Assembly: GCA_017518705.1 (NCBI GenBank)
Contig: JAFWUC010000044.1
Coordinates: 1-21,388, forward strand
DNA from: Clostridia bacterium
GTDB lineage: Bacteria > Bacillota_A > Clostridia > Christensenellales > Aristaeellaceae
Reading direction: 5' to 3'
Length of the DNA: 21,388 nt
The translations under genes were made by a program, and so were the position numbers. Of the stretch, positions 6,169 to 13,234 are shown one piece after another (position 1 is the stretch's first letter; every line of letters begins with the position of its first letter). The notes under the pieces are model-generated. The model searched no databases. It was not told the origin of the DNA and saw only the letters and a list, made by a program, of their open reading frames with translations.

Positions 6169-7938
6169 ATGCCTGACTACAAAGCGGCGGCAAGAGACTT
6201 TATAGAAAACGAGACCCAGTTCCACCTGGGCAAGATACCCACCGAGCAGTCCAATCCCCTCACCCGGGGGCTGTCCTCCATAATCAAAAAGGACACCAAG
6301 GCGGGCGTGAAGACCATACTCGCGGCGGACAAATACATCCCCGAAGTGAGCCGCGCCTGCTTTAAGGGCGAAGAGTTCAAACGCCTGGTCGGCGAGATAC
6401 TGCGCTGCATGGAGGAAGACCGCAAGGTGGTGTTCTCCTCCGTGGGCGCGTCGGGGCGCATGGCGCTGCAGCTGGACTCCACCTGGAGGCTGTTCTGGCA
6501 CGACATGATAAACAAGCTGCCCCTGAGGGCGGAGGAGTTCACCCGCCTGGCGGAAGTCACCAACAGCTTTATGACCGGCGGCGACCGAGCGTGCGTGAGG
6601 AGCGTGGAGAACTTTGAGGACTACATGACCTTCGGCGCCCGCCAGACCGTGGACAGCGGCGTGACTCCCGGGGACGTGCTGGTGGTGCTGGCGGAGTGCG
6701 GCTTAAGCTCCTCCACCGTGGGCAGCGCCATACAGGGAGACGAACTGGGCGTGTCCACTTACTACTTCTACTGCAATCCCAAGGACGTGCTGTGCGAGCA
6801 CCTGGAGCGCGCCCGCAAGGTATTCGCCCGCACGGGCATCCACTTCGTGCCCCTGTTCGCGGGGAACATGGCGGTGGCGGGCTCCACCCGCATGCAGGTG
6901 ACCACCATAGAGCTGCTGGTGGCGGGCACCGCGCTGGAAGTTGCCGCATGGCAGTGGATAGGCAGGCACCTGAGCGCGGACGAGACCGCTGCGATCGGGC
7001 TTGACGCGCTGGATCCCGAAAAGTATTCCGACGAGTTCGAAAACCTCGTATCCCAGCTGGGCAGCGGCGAGGCACTGGAAGGCATGGCGAAAGCCGTGGA
7101 GTACGAGACGGACACCTACACCGCGGGCGGGCTCATCACCTATATCACCCACGCCTACCTGCAGGACATACTGACCGACACCACCGAAAGGCAGCCCACC
7201 TTCACCCTGCCGCCTTTCCGCCGCACCGACGACCACACCAGCCCCATCTCCTGGGCGTACGCCAAGGATCCGCTGTACCCGTCCTCCATCGCCTGGCAGC
7301 ACATCATCCGCCGGCCCATAAAGGGACTGGACTGGACGAAGGAAGACTACGTAAAGATGGGCGCGGCGCAGAACATCCTGGACAATCCGCCCAAGGTGGG
7401 CAGCGAGGAACTGAGCTATTACGACCTGGGCTGGTCGGACGACGAGAGCCGCTATTCCCGCCATCCTGCGCGCCTGGTGCTGGTGGACACGGACGGGCTG
7501 AGCGCCTGCAAGGGCTGCATGGACTGGTTTGATTCCAACAAGGCCAAGTTTGACGGCGCGCTCACACTGCGCCTGGGCGACATACCGGAAGGGAGCCTGA
7601 GCGAAAACGAGATCCGCGTGCCGCTCAAGCTGCCCCACACGCTCATGGAGCTGATGACCCACATGGCGGTCAAGCTGGCGTTCAACCTGCTGTCCACCGC
7701 CACCATGGCCAAGATGGGCAGGGTGTGGAGCAACTGGATGATACAGGTGCTGCCCACCAACAAAAAGCTGATCGACCGCTCCACCCGCATAATCGCGGAG
7801 CTGGCGCACATCCCCTACGAGCAGGCCTGCGAGGAGTTCTTTAAGAGCTACCTGTCCCGCCCCGAAGGGCAGGAGTACCGCGAGAGCTACGTGGTGGAGA
7901 CCCTGCGCCGCCTGGGCGTGGATCCGGACAAGGATTAG
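6169..7938 (+). CDS. MurQ/GCKR-like SIS-domain protein
   Basis: A 589-residue cytoplasmic protein of the sugar isomerase (SIS) fold, close in motifs to MurNAc-6-phosphate etherase (MurQ) and glucokinase regulatory protein (GCKR). The phosphosugar loop SVGASGRMALQLDS is at 91-104, TGGDRACVRSVENFED at 136-151, LAECGLSSSTVGSA at 174-187, and AGSTRMQVTTIELL at 237-250. The C-terminal STATMAKMGRVWSNWMIQVLPTNKKL matches the MurQ end region. It is about twice the length of MurQ (about 300 residues), as GCKR is, which suggests a second SIS-like unit or insertion in the middle. By my alignment the first MurQ catalytic glutamate (in DASE) is Thr105 here, while the second (VEGAED) is kept as E147. So either a different reaction or a regulatory, sugar-phosphate-sensing role is possible. 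The operon with a YbbE-like hydrolase points to cell-wall sugar recycling. Confidence 0.85.
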   Translation: MPDYKAAARDFIENETQFHLGKIPTEQSNPLTRGLSSIIKKDTKAGVKTILAADKYIPEVSRACFKGEEFKRLVGEILRCMEEDRKVVFSSVGASGRMALQLDSTWRLFWHDMINKLPLRAEEFTRLAEVTNSFMTGGDRACVRSVENFEDYMTFGARQTVDSGVTPGDVLVVLAECGLSSSTVGSAIQGDELGVSTYYFYCNPKDVLCEHLERARKVFARTGIHFVPLFAGNMAVAGSTRMQVTTIELLVAGTALEVAAWQWIGRHLSADETAAIGLDALDPEKYSDEFENLVSQLGSGEALEGMAKAVEYETDTYTAGGLITYITHAYLQDILTDTTERQPTFTLPPFRRTDDHTSPISWAYAKDPLYPSSIAWQHIIRRPIKGLDWTKEDYVKMGAAQNILDNPPKVGSEELSYYDLGWSDDESRYSRHPARLVLVDTDGLSACKGCMDWFDSNKAKFDGALTLRLGDIPEGSLSENEIRVPLKLPHTLMELMTHMAVKLAFNLLSTATMAKMGRVWSNWMIQVLPTNKKLIDRSTRIIAELAHIPYEQACEEFFKSYLSRPEGQEYRESYVVETLRRLGVDPDKD

Positions 7939-7983
7939 TTTTCACCCAAGCACTTCTTCGCAAAAAACAAAAAAACATGATGC

Positions 7984-8012
7984 AAGGGACACCGCCGCCG
8001 GCGGGTCCTTTG
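7984..8012 (+). terminator. Probable terminator after the SIS gene
   Basis: AAGGGAC and GTCCTTT pair (one G-T), continuing after a bulged A into CCGCC/GGCGG around a GCC loop. The downstream T content is moderate (TTTGTGTTTT), so termination may be partial. Confidence 0.6.
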
Positions 8013-8028
8013 TGTTTTGGGTGCTTGA

Positions 8029-8073
8029 TTATTTATTATTTGGTTATTTATTACTTGGTTATTTAATATTTCG
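8029..8073. repeat. AT-rich tandem repeat, three 15-base units
   Basis: Three head-to-tail units: TTATTTATTATTTGG (8029-8043), TTATTTATTACTTGG (8044-8058) and TTATTTAATATTTCG (8059-8073). Unit 2 differs from unit 1 at one base, unit 3 at a few. On the minus strand they would read as NNQ(V/I)I-type pentapeptides if translated. Confidence 0.9.
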
Positions 8074-8089
8074 TATAGACCCATGGTTT

Positions 8090-8134
8090 CCAGGCCTGGC
8101 TTTTCCATGGCTGGGTTTTCCAGGGCTGGTTTTT
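8090..8134. repeat. GC-rich tandem repeat, three 15-base units
   Basis: Three head-to-tail units: CCAGGCCTGGCTTTT (8090-8104), CCATGGCTGGGTTTT (8105-8119) and CCAGGGCTGGTTTTT (8120-8134), flanked by partial copies at 8081-8089 and 8135-8143. The period is the same as in the unrelated AT-rich array 16 bases to the left. Confidence 0.88.
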
Positions 8135-8222
8135 CCAAACCGGAAAACAGGGGGATGGACGGGCAAAAAGCGGGTCAAAGCTCAGAAGGCATGAGCCCGG
8201 AAAAGCGTGCCGCCGCGGGGAC

Positions 8223-8254
8223 AAAAAAACGGGAGCGCTTTTACCGCGACCCCG
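8223..8254 (-). terminator. Possible terminator of the SH3b-MazG-membrane protein operon
   Basis: On the minus strand CGGG/CCCG and CGC/GCG stems with a 2x2 internal loop are followed by a seven-base T run. The helix is weak but correctly placed 14 bases after the last stop codon. Confidence 0.5.
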
Positions 8255-8268
8255 CTTTAACGGATAAA

Positions 8269-8502
8269 CTATTCGTCGTCCTTTTTGTTCGCTTCGGTCT
8301 CTGCCGAGATCACTTCGTTCAGGGTCTCCCGGTTGCGGGAGGTGAAGAACACGATCAGCCCGCCCAGCAGGCCCACACCCCACAGCACGAGGCCGAGGCC
8401 CACCTTGTCCAGGAACAGCAGCACCAGCCCCGCGATCCAGAGTACGGATATGACGATGAGCAATATCAGCCTGGGCAGGGGGATTTTATTGGTTTCCTTC
8501 AT
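8269..8502 (-). CDS. Small two-helix membrane protein
   Basis: A 77-residue protein with two predicted membrane segments (about residues 10-32 and 36-56), a short glycine-rich turn between them, and a charged, acidic C-terminal tail (EANKKDDE). No family is recognised. A strong AAGGAGG lies before the ATG. The first 17 bases overlap the 3' end of the MazG-like gene in another frame, indicating translational coupling. It is the last gene of a three-gene minus-strand operon. The real-gene call rests on the ribosome binding site, hydrophobic pattern and overlap; function is unknown. Confidence 0.8.
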   Translation of the reverse strand: MKETNKIPLPRLILLIVISVLWIAGLVLLFLDKVGLGLVLWGVGLLGGLIVFFTSRNRETLNEVISAETEANKKDDE

Positions 8503-8893
8503 GGGATCCTCCTTTTTGCTGCCTGAGCAGCTCGTCCGCGTAGCGTCCCCTCATGCCGGAAGGGCGCTCGGACACCTTTTTGATCTTGTTTTCTATCTGC
8601 CTTGACAGGTCTATGCCCAGACAGTCCATAAGCTGGAAGCCGTACATGCACACGTCAGCGAACTCCTCGCCTATGGCCTGCCCCCGCTCGGGGTCTTCGC
8701 CGTTCAACAGCGCCTGCACCTGCGCGGGCTCGAGCCACTGGAAATGCTCCAGCAGCTCGGAGGCTTCCACGTTCAGCGCCATCGCCACGTGCTGGGGGTT
8801 CTGTATGCCGTTTGCGTCTCCCCAGCCCTTGGCGAGCACCAGGCGGCGGATCGCCTGCTTGAGCTCGCGGATGGTGGTCTCGGAATCGGTCAT
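8486..8893 (-). CDS. MazG-like nucleotide pyrophosphohydrolase
   Basis: A 135-residue all-alpha NTP pyrophosphatase of the MazG/RS21-C6 (dCTPase-like) superfamily. Such enzymes cleave (d)NTPs, often damaged or modified ones, to the monophosphate and pyrophosphate. The magnesium-binding motifs are E43-ASE46 in NVEASELLEHFQW and E77-FAD80 in GEEFADVCMYGFQL, followed by the lysine/arginine-rich ENKIKKVSERP and GRYADEL region. The length fits a single-domain family member. The start ATG lies seven bases beyond the stop of the SH3b gene and has only a weak ribosome binding site, so it probably depends on coupling to that gene. Its 3' end overlaps the small membrane protein gene. The link with a secreted SH3b protein is not obvious functionally. 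Confidence 0.9.
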   Translation of the reverse strand: MTDSETTIRELKQAIRRLVLAKGWGDANGIQNPQHVAMALNVEASELLEHFQWLEPAQVQALLNGEDPERGQAIGEEFADVCMYGFQLMDCLGIDLSRQIENKIKKVSERPSGMRGRYADELLRQQKGGSHEGNQ

Positions 8894-8899
8894 GGCGGG

Positions 8900-10330
8900 T
8901 TACTGCGCCTCGGGCCTGAGCTTCAGCGCGCTGCCCAGGTTGTTGCCTTCGTAATCGTAGGAGACGGAATAGCAGTAGGACTGGCTGCTGGCGAAGCTGT
9001 CGTAGAGCACTTCCATGCGGTCCGCGTCCAGCCTGATCTCATAGGGCCAGTAGATGAAGTCGCTGTCGTTCTTCGCACGCCCCAGGATCACGCCCTCCTT
9101 GGACAGGGCCAGAGGCGCGCTCTCGTAGTAGCCGATCAGGTAAGCGGTGCCGTCCTTGCCCACGGCGGTGGTGAGGGAGCCGCCCACGTGCTGGGCTTCT
9201 TCGGAAGTGTTCTCCCACTCCACGTCCTGCCAGTATCCCACGGGATAGGCGGTGAAGCCGTAGCCGGTCAGGAACAGCACGATCAGGGGACGGTCGGCGG
9301 AGCCCATTATGAACGCTTCGGTGGAGTACAGCTCGGTGGCGTGGTCGCTTTCCACGCCAGTGCTCCAGCGGGGAGTCCAGGCGGCGTCGTAGCACACGAC
9401 CTTAAGCTCTTCCTTTTCGCCGTAGTACAGGCGGCGGGCGACTACGGTGTAGCCGTTAAAGGAGTACTTGAGCACCTCGGTGCCCAGGCTCTCGAAGGCC
9501 GCCAGGGTGGGCATGTCGGTGCCCAGGGAGTCAAAGCCGTTGTAGTTGTAGCTGGGAGTGTACTCCTGCAGGTACTGCTTGGCCACGTAACCCGTCTGGC
9601 CGTTGTACACGCACTCCACGTACTTGTCGTTCACCTGCACGCAGCCGCTCACAACGCCGCCCAGGGGTATCTTCTGCAGCTGCGCGGAGTTGGCGTTGGG
9701 CTTGGCTCTCAGGCTGGCCCATTCGTTCACGTTCACTACCATCATCTGGTCGGGCAGCGGCGGATAGTAGGGCACAGGAGTGGGAGCGGGGGTGGCGGTG
9801 GGCTTCACGGTGGGGGTGGGAGTGGGCTTGTAGTTGTAATCGGCCTTCTTGAGGTACTTGGCCAGGATGTAGCCCGTCTTGCCCTTGTAGGTGCAGCGGA
9901 CAAAGCCGTTCACGGGGCCGGTGCAGCCGGTGACTATGGCGTACAGCGGCACTTTGGCCAGCCTCTCGGCGGAGGTGGAGGGCGTCTTGCGCAGGCTGGC
10001 CCACTCGTTAACGCCGGTGACCATCTGGTTGAGAAGGATGCCGTCGGAGTATTTGTAGTCGGTCATCTGCAGGTATTTGGCCAGGATGTAGCCGGTGCGT
10101 CCGTTCCACTCGCAGCGGATGAAGTCGTTTTCGGCGGCGGAGCAGTTGGTCACCAGTTCGCCCAGGTGTACTTTATATATGCGGGTGGACTTGGTGTCCG
10201 GCTTTTCCCTCAGGGACACATATTCGTTGCATTTTACGACCTGCATGATGGGGGTCACTCCCGCCGCGAACGCGGGCAGCAGGGAGACGAGCAGGCCCAT
10301 GCACAGGACGAGCGCAAGAAGTTTTTTCAT
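8900..10330 (-). CDS. Secreted protein with three SH3b domains and a C-terminal beta-rich domain
   Basis: A 476-residue exported protein. Signal peptide at 1-23 (MKKLLALVLCMGLLVSLLPAFAA). Three SH3b repeats cover about 28-90, 100-162 and 195-256, each with the NE(Y/W)xSLR opening and a GYxxxxYL ending, a module that commonly binds peptidoglycan. A proline/threonine linker (PTPTPTVKPTATPAPTPVP, about 169-187) separates repeats two and three. The remaining 215 residues are rich in aromatic and beta-prone sequence with no recognised catalytic motif; they may form a propeller-like or sandwich sensor domain. AAGGAGG sits before the ATG. It is the first gene of an operon with the MazG-like enzyme and the small membrane protein, under a strong promoter divergent from the sugar importer. 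Confidence 0.87.
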   Translation of the reverse strand: MKKLLALVLCMGLLVSLLPAFAAGVTPIMQVVKCNEYVSLREKPDTKSTRIYKVHLGELVTNCSAAENDFIRCEWNGRTGYILAKYLQMTDYKYSDGILLNQMVTGVNEWASLRKTPSTSAERLAKVPLYAIVTGCTGPVNGFVRCTYKGKTGYILAKYLKKADYNYKPTPTPTVKPTATPAPTPVPYYPPLPDQMMVVNVNEWASLRAKPNANSAQLQKIPLGGVVSGCVQVNDKYVECVYNGQTGYVAKQYLQEYTPSYNYNGFDSLGTDMPTLAAFESLGTEVLKYSFNGYTVVARRLYYGEKEELKVVCYDAAWTPRWSTGVESDHATELYSTEAFIMGSADRPLIVLFLTGYGFTAYPVGYWQDVEWENTSEEAQHVGGSLTTAVGKDGTAYLIGYYESAPLALSKEGVILGRAKNDSDFIYWPYEIRLDADRMEVLYDSFASSQSYCYSVSYDYEGNNLGSALKLRPEAQ

Positions 10331-10450
10331 GGTTGAGCCTCCTTATGGTTTGCTTGCGGTTTCATTTGTGTTAGACGCCGCGGCGGGCGCAAAAGTTCGC
10401 ATCCGCACGGCCGGGGGACCGCCCCGGGCACAGAACCGTATACATCCAAA

Positions 10451-10479
10451 ATTTTACCTTTTTTGCGCGCGGATGTCAA
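10451..10479 (-). promoter_or_regulatory. Promoter of the SH3b-MazG operon
   Basis: Minus-strand perfect TTGACA (10474-10479), 17-base spacer and TAAAAT (10451-10456). The leader to the SH3b start codon is about 115 bases. Confidence 0.87.
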
Positions 10480-10571
10480 GGCGGGCGGAGATTTTAACCG
10501 CCGCCGCCACCGGCACGCCGCCGCTCCCGGGGAGCGTGTAAAGCGAAGGCGCAGATCGCGGGAAAATAAGG

Positions 10572-10600
10572 TTGCGCTCCGGCGGGATTTCGTGTATAAT
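10572..10600 (+). promoter_or_regulatory. Promoter of the sugar importer operon
   Basis: TTGCGC (10572-10577), 17-base spacer, perfect TATAAT (10595-10600), followed by an 80-base leader to the binding-protein ATG. Confidence 0.85.
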
Positions 10601-10686
10601 AGGATCAGCTATCGGGAGGAACGGCTTTGGGCGCATACGCCGCCCGGCGCGGACCCTTCCGGCAAAAAAGACAAGGAGAACAATCT

Positions 10687-12168
10687 ATGAAGAAGCTCAT
10701 CACCCTGATGCTGGCGCTGGCGCTCTGCCTGAGCCTGGCGGCAGTTCCGGCTTCCGCCGAGGAACCCATCAAGATCGTGATGATGGTGGACAACACCGTC
10801 ATCAACCAGGACAACGGACGCGACGCCTTCGAGAAGCGCTGGGAAGAACTCAACCCCGGCTATGACCTTGAGATCGTCCAGCCCGACCACAGCGCCTACT
10901 ACGACGTCATGCAGCAGCGCATGTCTTCCGCGGACTGGCCGGACGTGGTGCTCCTTTCCGCCACCTACTATTCCGACTATGCCGCCAGCGGCGCCCTGTG
11001 GGACATGACTGAGGCGTGGGAAGAAAGCAAGACCAAGAATTCCGGCCGCTTCATCGGCGACAACATCATCGAAGGCCTGAAGATCGACGGCAAGCTCTAC
11101 GGCTTCAGCCCCGCCCGCGGCAACGGCTGCGTCACCTACATCAAGCAGGCCTGGCTCGACGCCGTCGGCATGGACGCCCCCACCACCTATGACGAGTACA
11201 TCGCCATGTGCGAAGCCTTCGTGGAGAAGTTCGGCACCTACGCCATCTCCGCCGCCGGCTTTGTGGGCAACGAGGCACCCTTCATCAACTACCTGCCCGA
11301 GTTCTATCAGGACGCCTATCCCTTCTTCATCCAGCAGGAAGACGGCTCCTGGATCGACGGCTTCACCGAGGACAACATGAAGGACGCCCTGCAGCGCATT
11401 CAGGACGCCGTGGCCGCCGGCCTCATCGACAAGGAGACCCTGACCAACAAGACCTCCGACGCCCGCAACAAGTTCTATGACGAGAAGTTCGGCGTGTTCA
11501 CCTACTGGGCGGGCACCTGGGCGACCAACCTGAAGACCAACCTGGAAGCCAACGGCAGGGACGGCGAGCTCGTCGCCCTCAAGCCCCTGGAAGACTGCCC
11601 CCTGTACTATGACCGCGTGCCTCCCGTATGGTGCATCACCACCAAGTGCGCCAACCCCGAGAAGGTGTTCGACGCTTTCATCGACACCATGCTCGACGGC
11701 GGCGACTGCCAGATGCTGTGGACCTACGGCGTGGAAGGCGTGCACTGGTCCAAGAGCGCCGGCACCGTGCTGGCCGGCACCGCCAAGGAAGCCACCTATG
11801 AGGAAGGCCAGTTCCACATGCTGGAGAGCATGGAGAAGGCCGGCACCCTCTACACCAAGAACCACATCGATCCCATGCTGAGCCTGGCGGCGTTCGCCGA
11901 GGGTTACTATGATCCCAAGGAAGCCACCGTGCAGCCCGAAGCCAAGGCGGCGTCCGAGATGTTCGGCGAGTACAGCCGCATGGCGTCCATCGTGCCCACC
12001 ACGGCAGAGATGAGCGAGCTCAACGGCGATTTGACCTCCATCAAGAACGAGATCATCGCCGACATCGCGCTGGGCAAGATCAGCGTGGAAGAGGGCTATG
12101 AGCGCTTCGCGGAGGAAGGCCTCAAGATGTCCAACACCATCGTCGAGAGCCTGAACGCCCTGAACTAA
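10687..12168 (+). CDS. Extracellular sugar-binding protein of a CUT1 ABC importer
   Basis: The 493-residue substrate-binding component captures the sugar outside the cell and passes it to the two permeases downstream. The signal peptide MKKLITLMLALALCLSLAAVPASA ends in an ASA site before EE, which looks like signal peptidase I cleavage. There is no usable lipobox (Cys14 follows Leu), unusual for a Firmicute binding protein. The body has the extracellular solute-binding type 1 pattern: an opening beta strand (IKIVMMVDNT), a D-V-V-L-L strand and aromatic residues likely to stack on sugars (for example YWAGTWATN). AAGGAG lies eight bases before the ATG. An alternative TTG at 10627 with its own GGGAGG would add 20 residues. 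Codons are strongly biased, suggesting high expression. A hairpin follows the stop codon. Confidence 0.92.
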   Translation: MKKLITLMLALALCLSLAAVPASAEEPIKIVMMVDNTVINQDNGRDAFEKRWEELNPGYDLEIVQPDHSAYYDVMQQRMSSADWPDVVLLSATYYSDYAASGALWDMTEAWEESKTKNSGRFIGDNIIEGLKIDGKLYGFSPARGNGCVTYIKQAWLDAVGMDAPTTYDEYIAMCEAFVEKFGTYAISAAGFVGNEAPFINYLPEFYQDAYPFFIQQEDGSWIDGFTEDNMKDALQRIQDAVAAGLIDKETLTNKTSDARNKFYDEKFGVFTYWAGTWATNLKTNLEANGRDGELVALKPLEDCPLYYDRVPPVWCITTKCANPEKVFDAFIDTMLDGGDCQMLWTYGVEGVHWSKSAGTVLAGTAKEATYEEGQFHMLESMEKAGTLYTKNHIDPMLSLAAFAEGYYDPKEATVQPEAKAASEMFGEYSRMASIVPTTAEMSELNGDLTSIKNEIIADIALGKISVEEGYERFAEEGLKMSNTIVESLNALN

Positions 12169-12187
12169 ACTTACACCCGACCTGATC

Positions 12188-12215
12188 GGAGGCGGCGGCA
12201 GGTGCCGCTGCCTCC
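12188..12215 (+). promoter_or_regulatory. Intercistronic hairpin after the binding-protein gene
   Basis: GGAGGCGGCGGCA (12188-12200) pairs over 13 positions (one G-T) with TGCCGCTGCCTCC (12203-12215), followed by a T-rich but broken run. It is likely an mRNA-protecting or partly terminating element that yields more binding protein than permease. Confidence 0.7.
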
Positions 12216-12254
12216 GTTTCTTTATTCCGCCGGCGGCGTCCGGCAACACAAGAA

Positions 12255-12260
12255 AGGAGG
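12255..12260 (+). promoter_or_regulatory. RBS fixing a TTG start for the first permease
   Basis: AGGAGG lies seven bases before TTG at 12268. No ATG is available at a proper distance, and the reading frame upstream passes through the intercistronic hairpin. Confidence 0.8.
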
Positions 12261-12267
12261 GCTCCGT

Positions 12268-13221
12268 TTGGCCTTGGTGACTTACAACGGCACGCTGCAT
12301 CTGGGCAAAAAGAAACCGCTGCTGCAGCGCATGGGCAAATACTGGGGCTTTTACCTCATGTTCATCCCCGTGCTGGTCTTCGTGGCGGTGTTCCATTACG
12401 CGCCCATGGCCGGCATAAGGTATTCCTTCTTCTCCTGGAAGATCGTTGACATCCCGAACTGGGTGGGCGTCGCGAACTTCACAAAGCTGTTCAGGCAGAG
12501 CCAGTTCGCGGTCTCCTTCTGGAACACCATAGTGTTTTCCGTGATCAAGCTGCTGCTCAACACGGGCTTCGCGGTTATCATTTCGCTGCTGCTCAACGAA
12601 ATGATCTCCCTGCCCTTCAAAAAACTGAGCCAGACGATCATATACCTGCCCCACTTCATGTCCTGGGTCGTGACCGCCTCCGTGTTCAGCCTGCTGCTTT
12701 CTCCGTCCGGCAGCGGCCTTGTGAACCAGCTGCTGCTCAGCACGGGCATAATCGACGAAAGCGTTTACTACATGGCGGACAACGGCTGGTGGAAGGTGTG
12801 GTACTACATCATCAACCTGTGGCGCGAGACCGGCTGGCAGACCATAATCTTCATGGCGACGCTGACGGGCATCGACCCCGGCATCTACGAAGCCGCCTCC
12901 ATAGACGGCGCGGGGCGCTGGAAGAAGATGTGGTACGTGACCCTGCCCGCGCTGGCAAACACCATCATCACCGTGCTCATACTCAACCTGGCGAAGATAA
13001 TGAACCTGTTCGAAAGCGTGTTCGTGCTCCAGAACGACTCCGTCAGGCGCACCACCAACGTACTTCAGACCTACATCTACTACCAGACCTTCAACAGCGG
13101 CGCCTCCGCCGACTACGGCTACACCACCGCCGTGGGCCTGTTCCGCTCCCTCGTGGGGCTCGGCCTGATGCTCGTGTGCAACTTCGCGTCCAAGAAAGTC
13201 CGCGGACGCGGCATAGTGTAA
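12268..13221 (+). CDS. ABC sugar importer permease, LplB type
   Basis: First inner-membrane subunit of the CUT1 importer, 317 residues with about six membrane helices; the first is near residues 27-43 (YLMFIPVLVFVAVFHYAP). The EAA loop that docks the ATPase is visible as YEAASIDGAGRWKKMWYVTLP (207-227). Length and the N-terminal RMGKYWGFYLMFIP segment fit the LplB/YteP group of polysaccharide and oligosaccharide importers, which in Bacillus lack a dedicated ATPase and borrow MsmX. Translation probably begins at TTG with an AGGAGG seven bases upstream. It lies 99 bases after the binding-protein gene, across a hairpin, and 13 bases before the second permease. Confidence 0.93.
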   Translation: MALVTYNGTLHLGKKKPLLQRMGKYWGFYLMFIPVLVFVAVFHYAPMAGIRYSFFSWKIVDIPNWVGVANFTKLFRQSQFAVSFWNTIVFSVIKLLLNTGFAVIISLLLNEMISLPFKKLSQTIIYLPHFMSWVVTASVFSLLLSPSGSGLVNQLLLSTGIIDESVYYMADNGWWKVWYYIINLWRETGWQTIIFMATLTGIDPGIYEAASIDGAGRWKKMWYVTLPALANTIITVLILNLAKIMNLFESVFVLQNDSVRRTTNVLQTYIYYQTFNSGASADYGYTTAVGLFRSLVGLGLMLVCNFASKKVRGRGIV

Positions 13222-13234
13222 GGAGGGGAGAACG

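Larger units (their letters stand above)
7939..8268. other. Gene-free stretch: terminator, 15-base repeat arrays, minus-strand terminator
   Basis: No credible gene was seen. The segment holds a stem-loop after the SIS gene, two adjacent arrays of 15-base tandem repeats (8029-8134), and a weak terminator for the minus-strand operon near 8223-8254. Open frames crossing it lack ribosome binding sites. Confidence 0.6.
10331..10686. other. Divergent regulatory region between the SH3b operon and the importer operon
   Basis: This 356-base stretch has no complete gene. It holds one promoter for each direction (10451-10479 minus, 10572-10600 plus). A CCGGGG/CCCCGG hairpin (10411-10427) would lie in the 5' leader of the SH3b mRNA, and a CGCTCC/GGAGCG hairpin lies near 10524-10538. 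The plus leader contains a second ribosome binding site with an in-frame TTG (see findings). Confidence 0.6.

Noticed and set aside
7935..8138. A minus-strand frame of 67 codons with pentapeptide-like repeats (NNQ(V/I)I and EKPAL types)
   Set aside because: It starts only at TTG without an RBS, overlaps the SIS stop codon and terminator, and its peptide repeats simply reflect the 15-base DNA repeats.
8744..10336. A 530-codon open frame on the plus strand opposite the SH3b gene
   Set aside because: Composition is dominated by G, V, A and H repeats; it mirrors the SH3b protein, which has a signal peptide, RBS and promoter.
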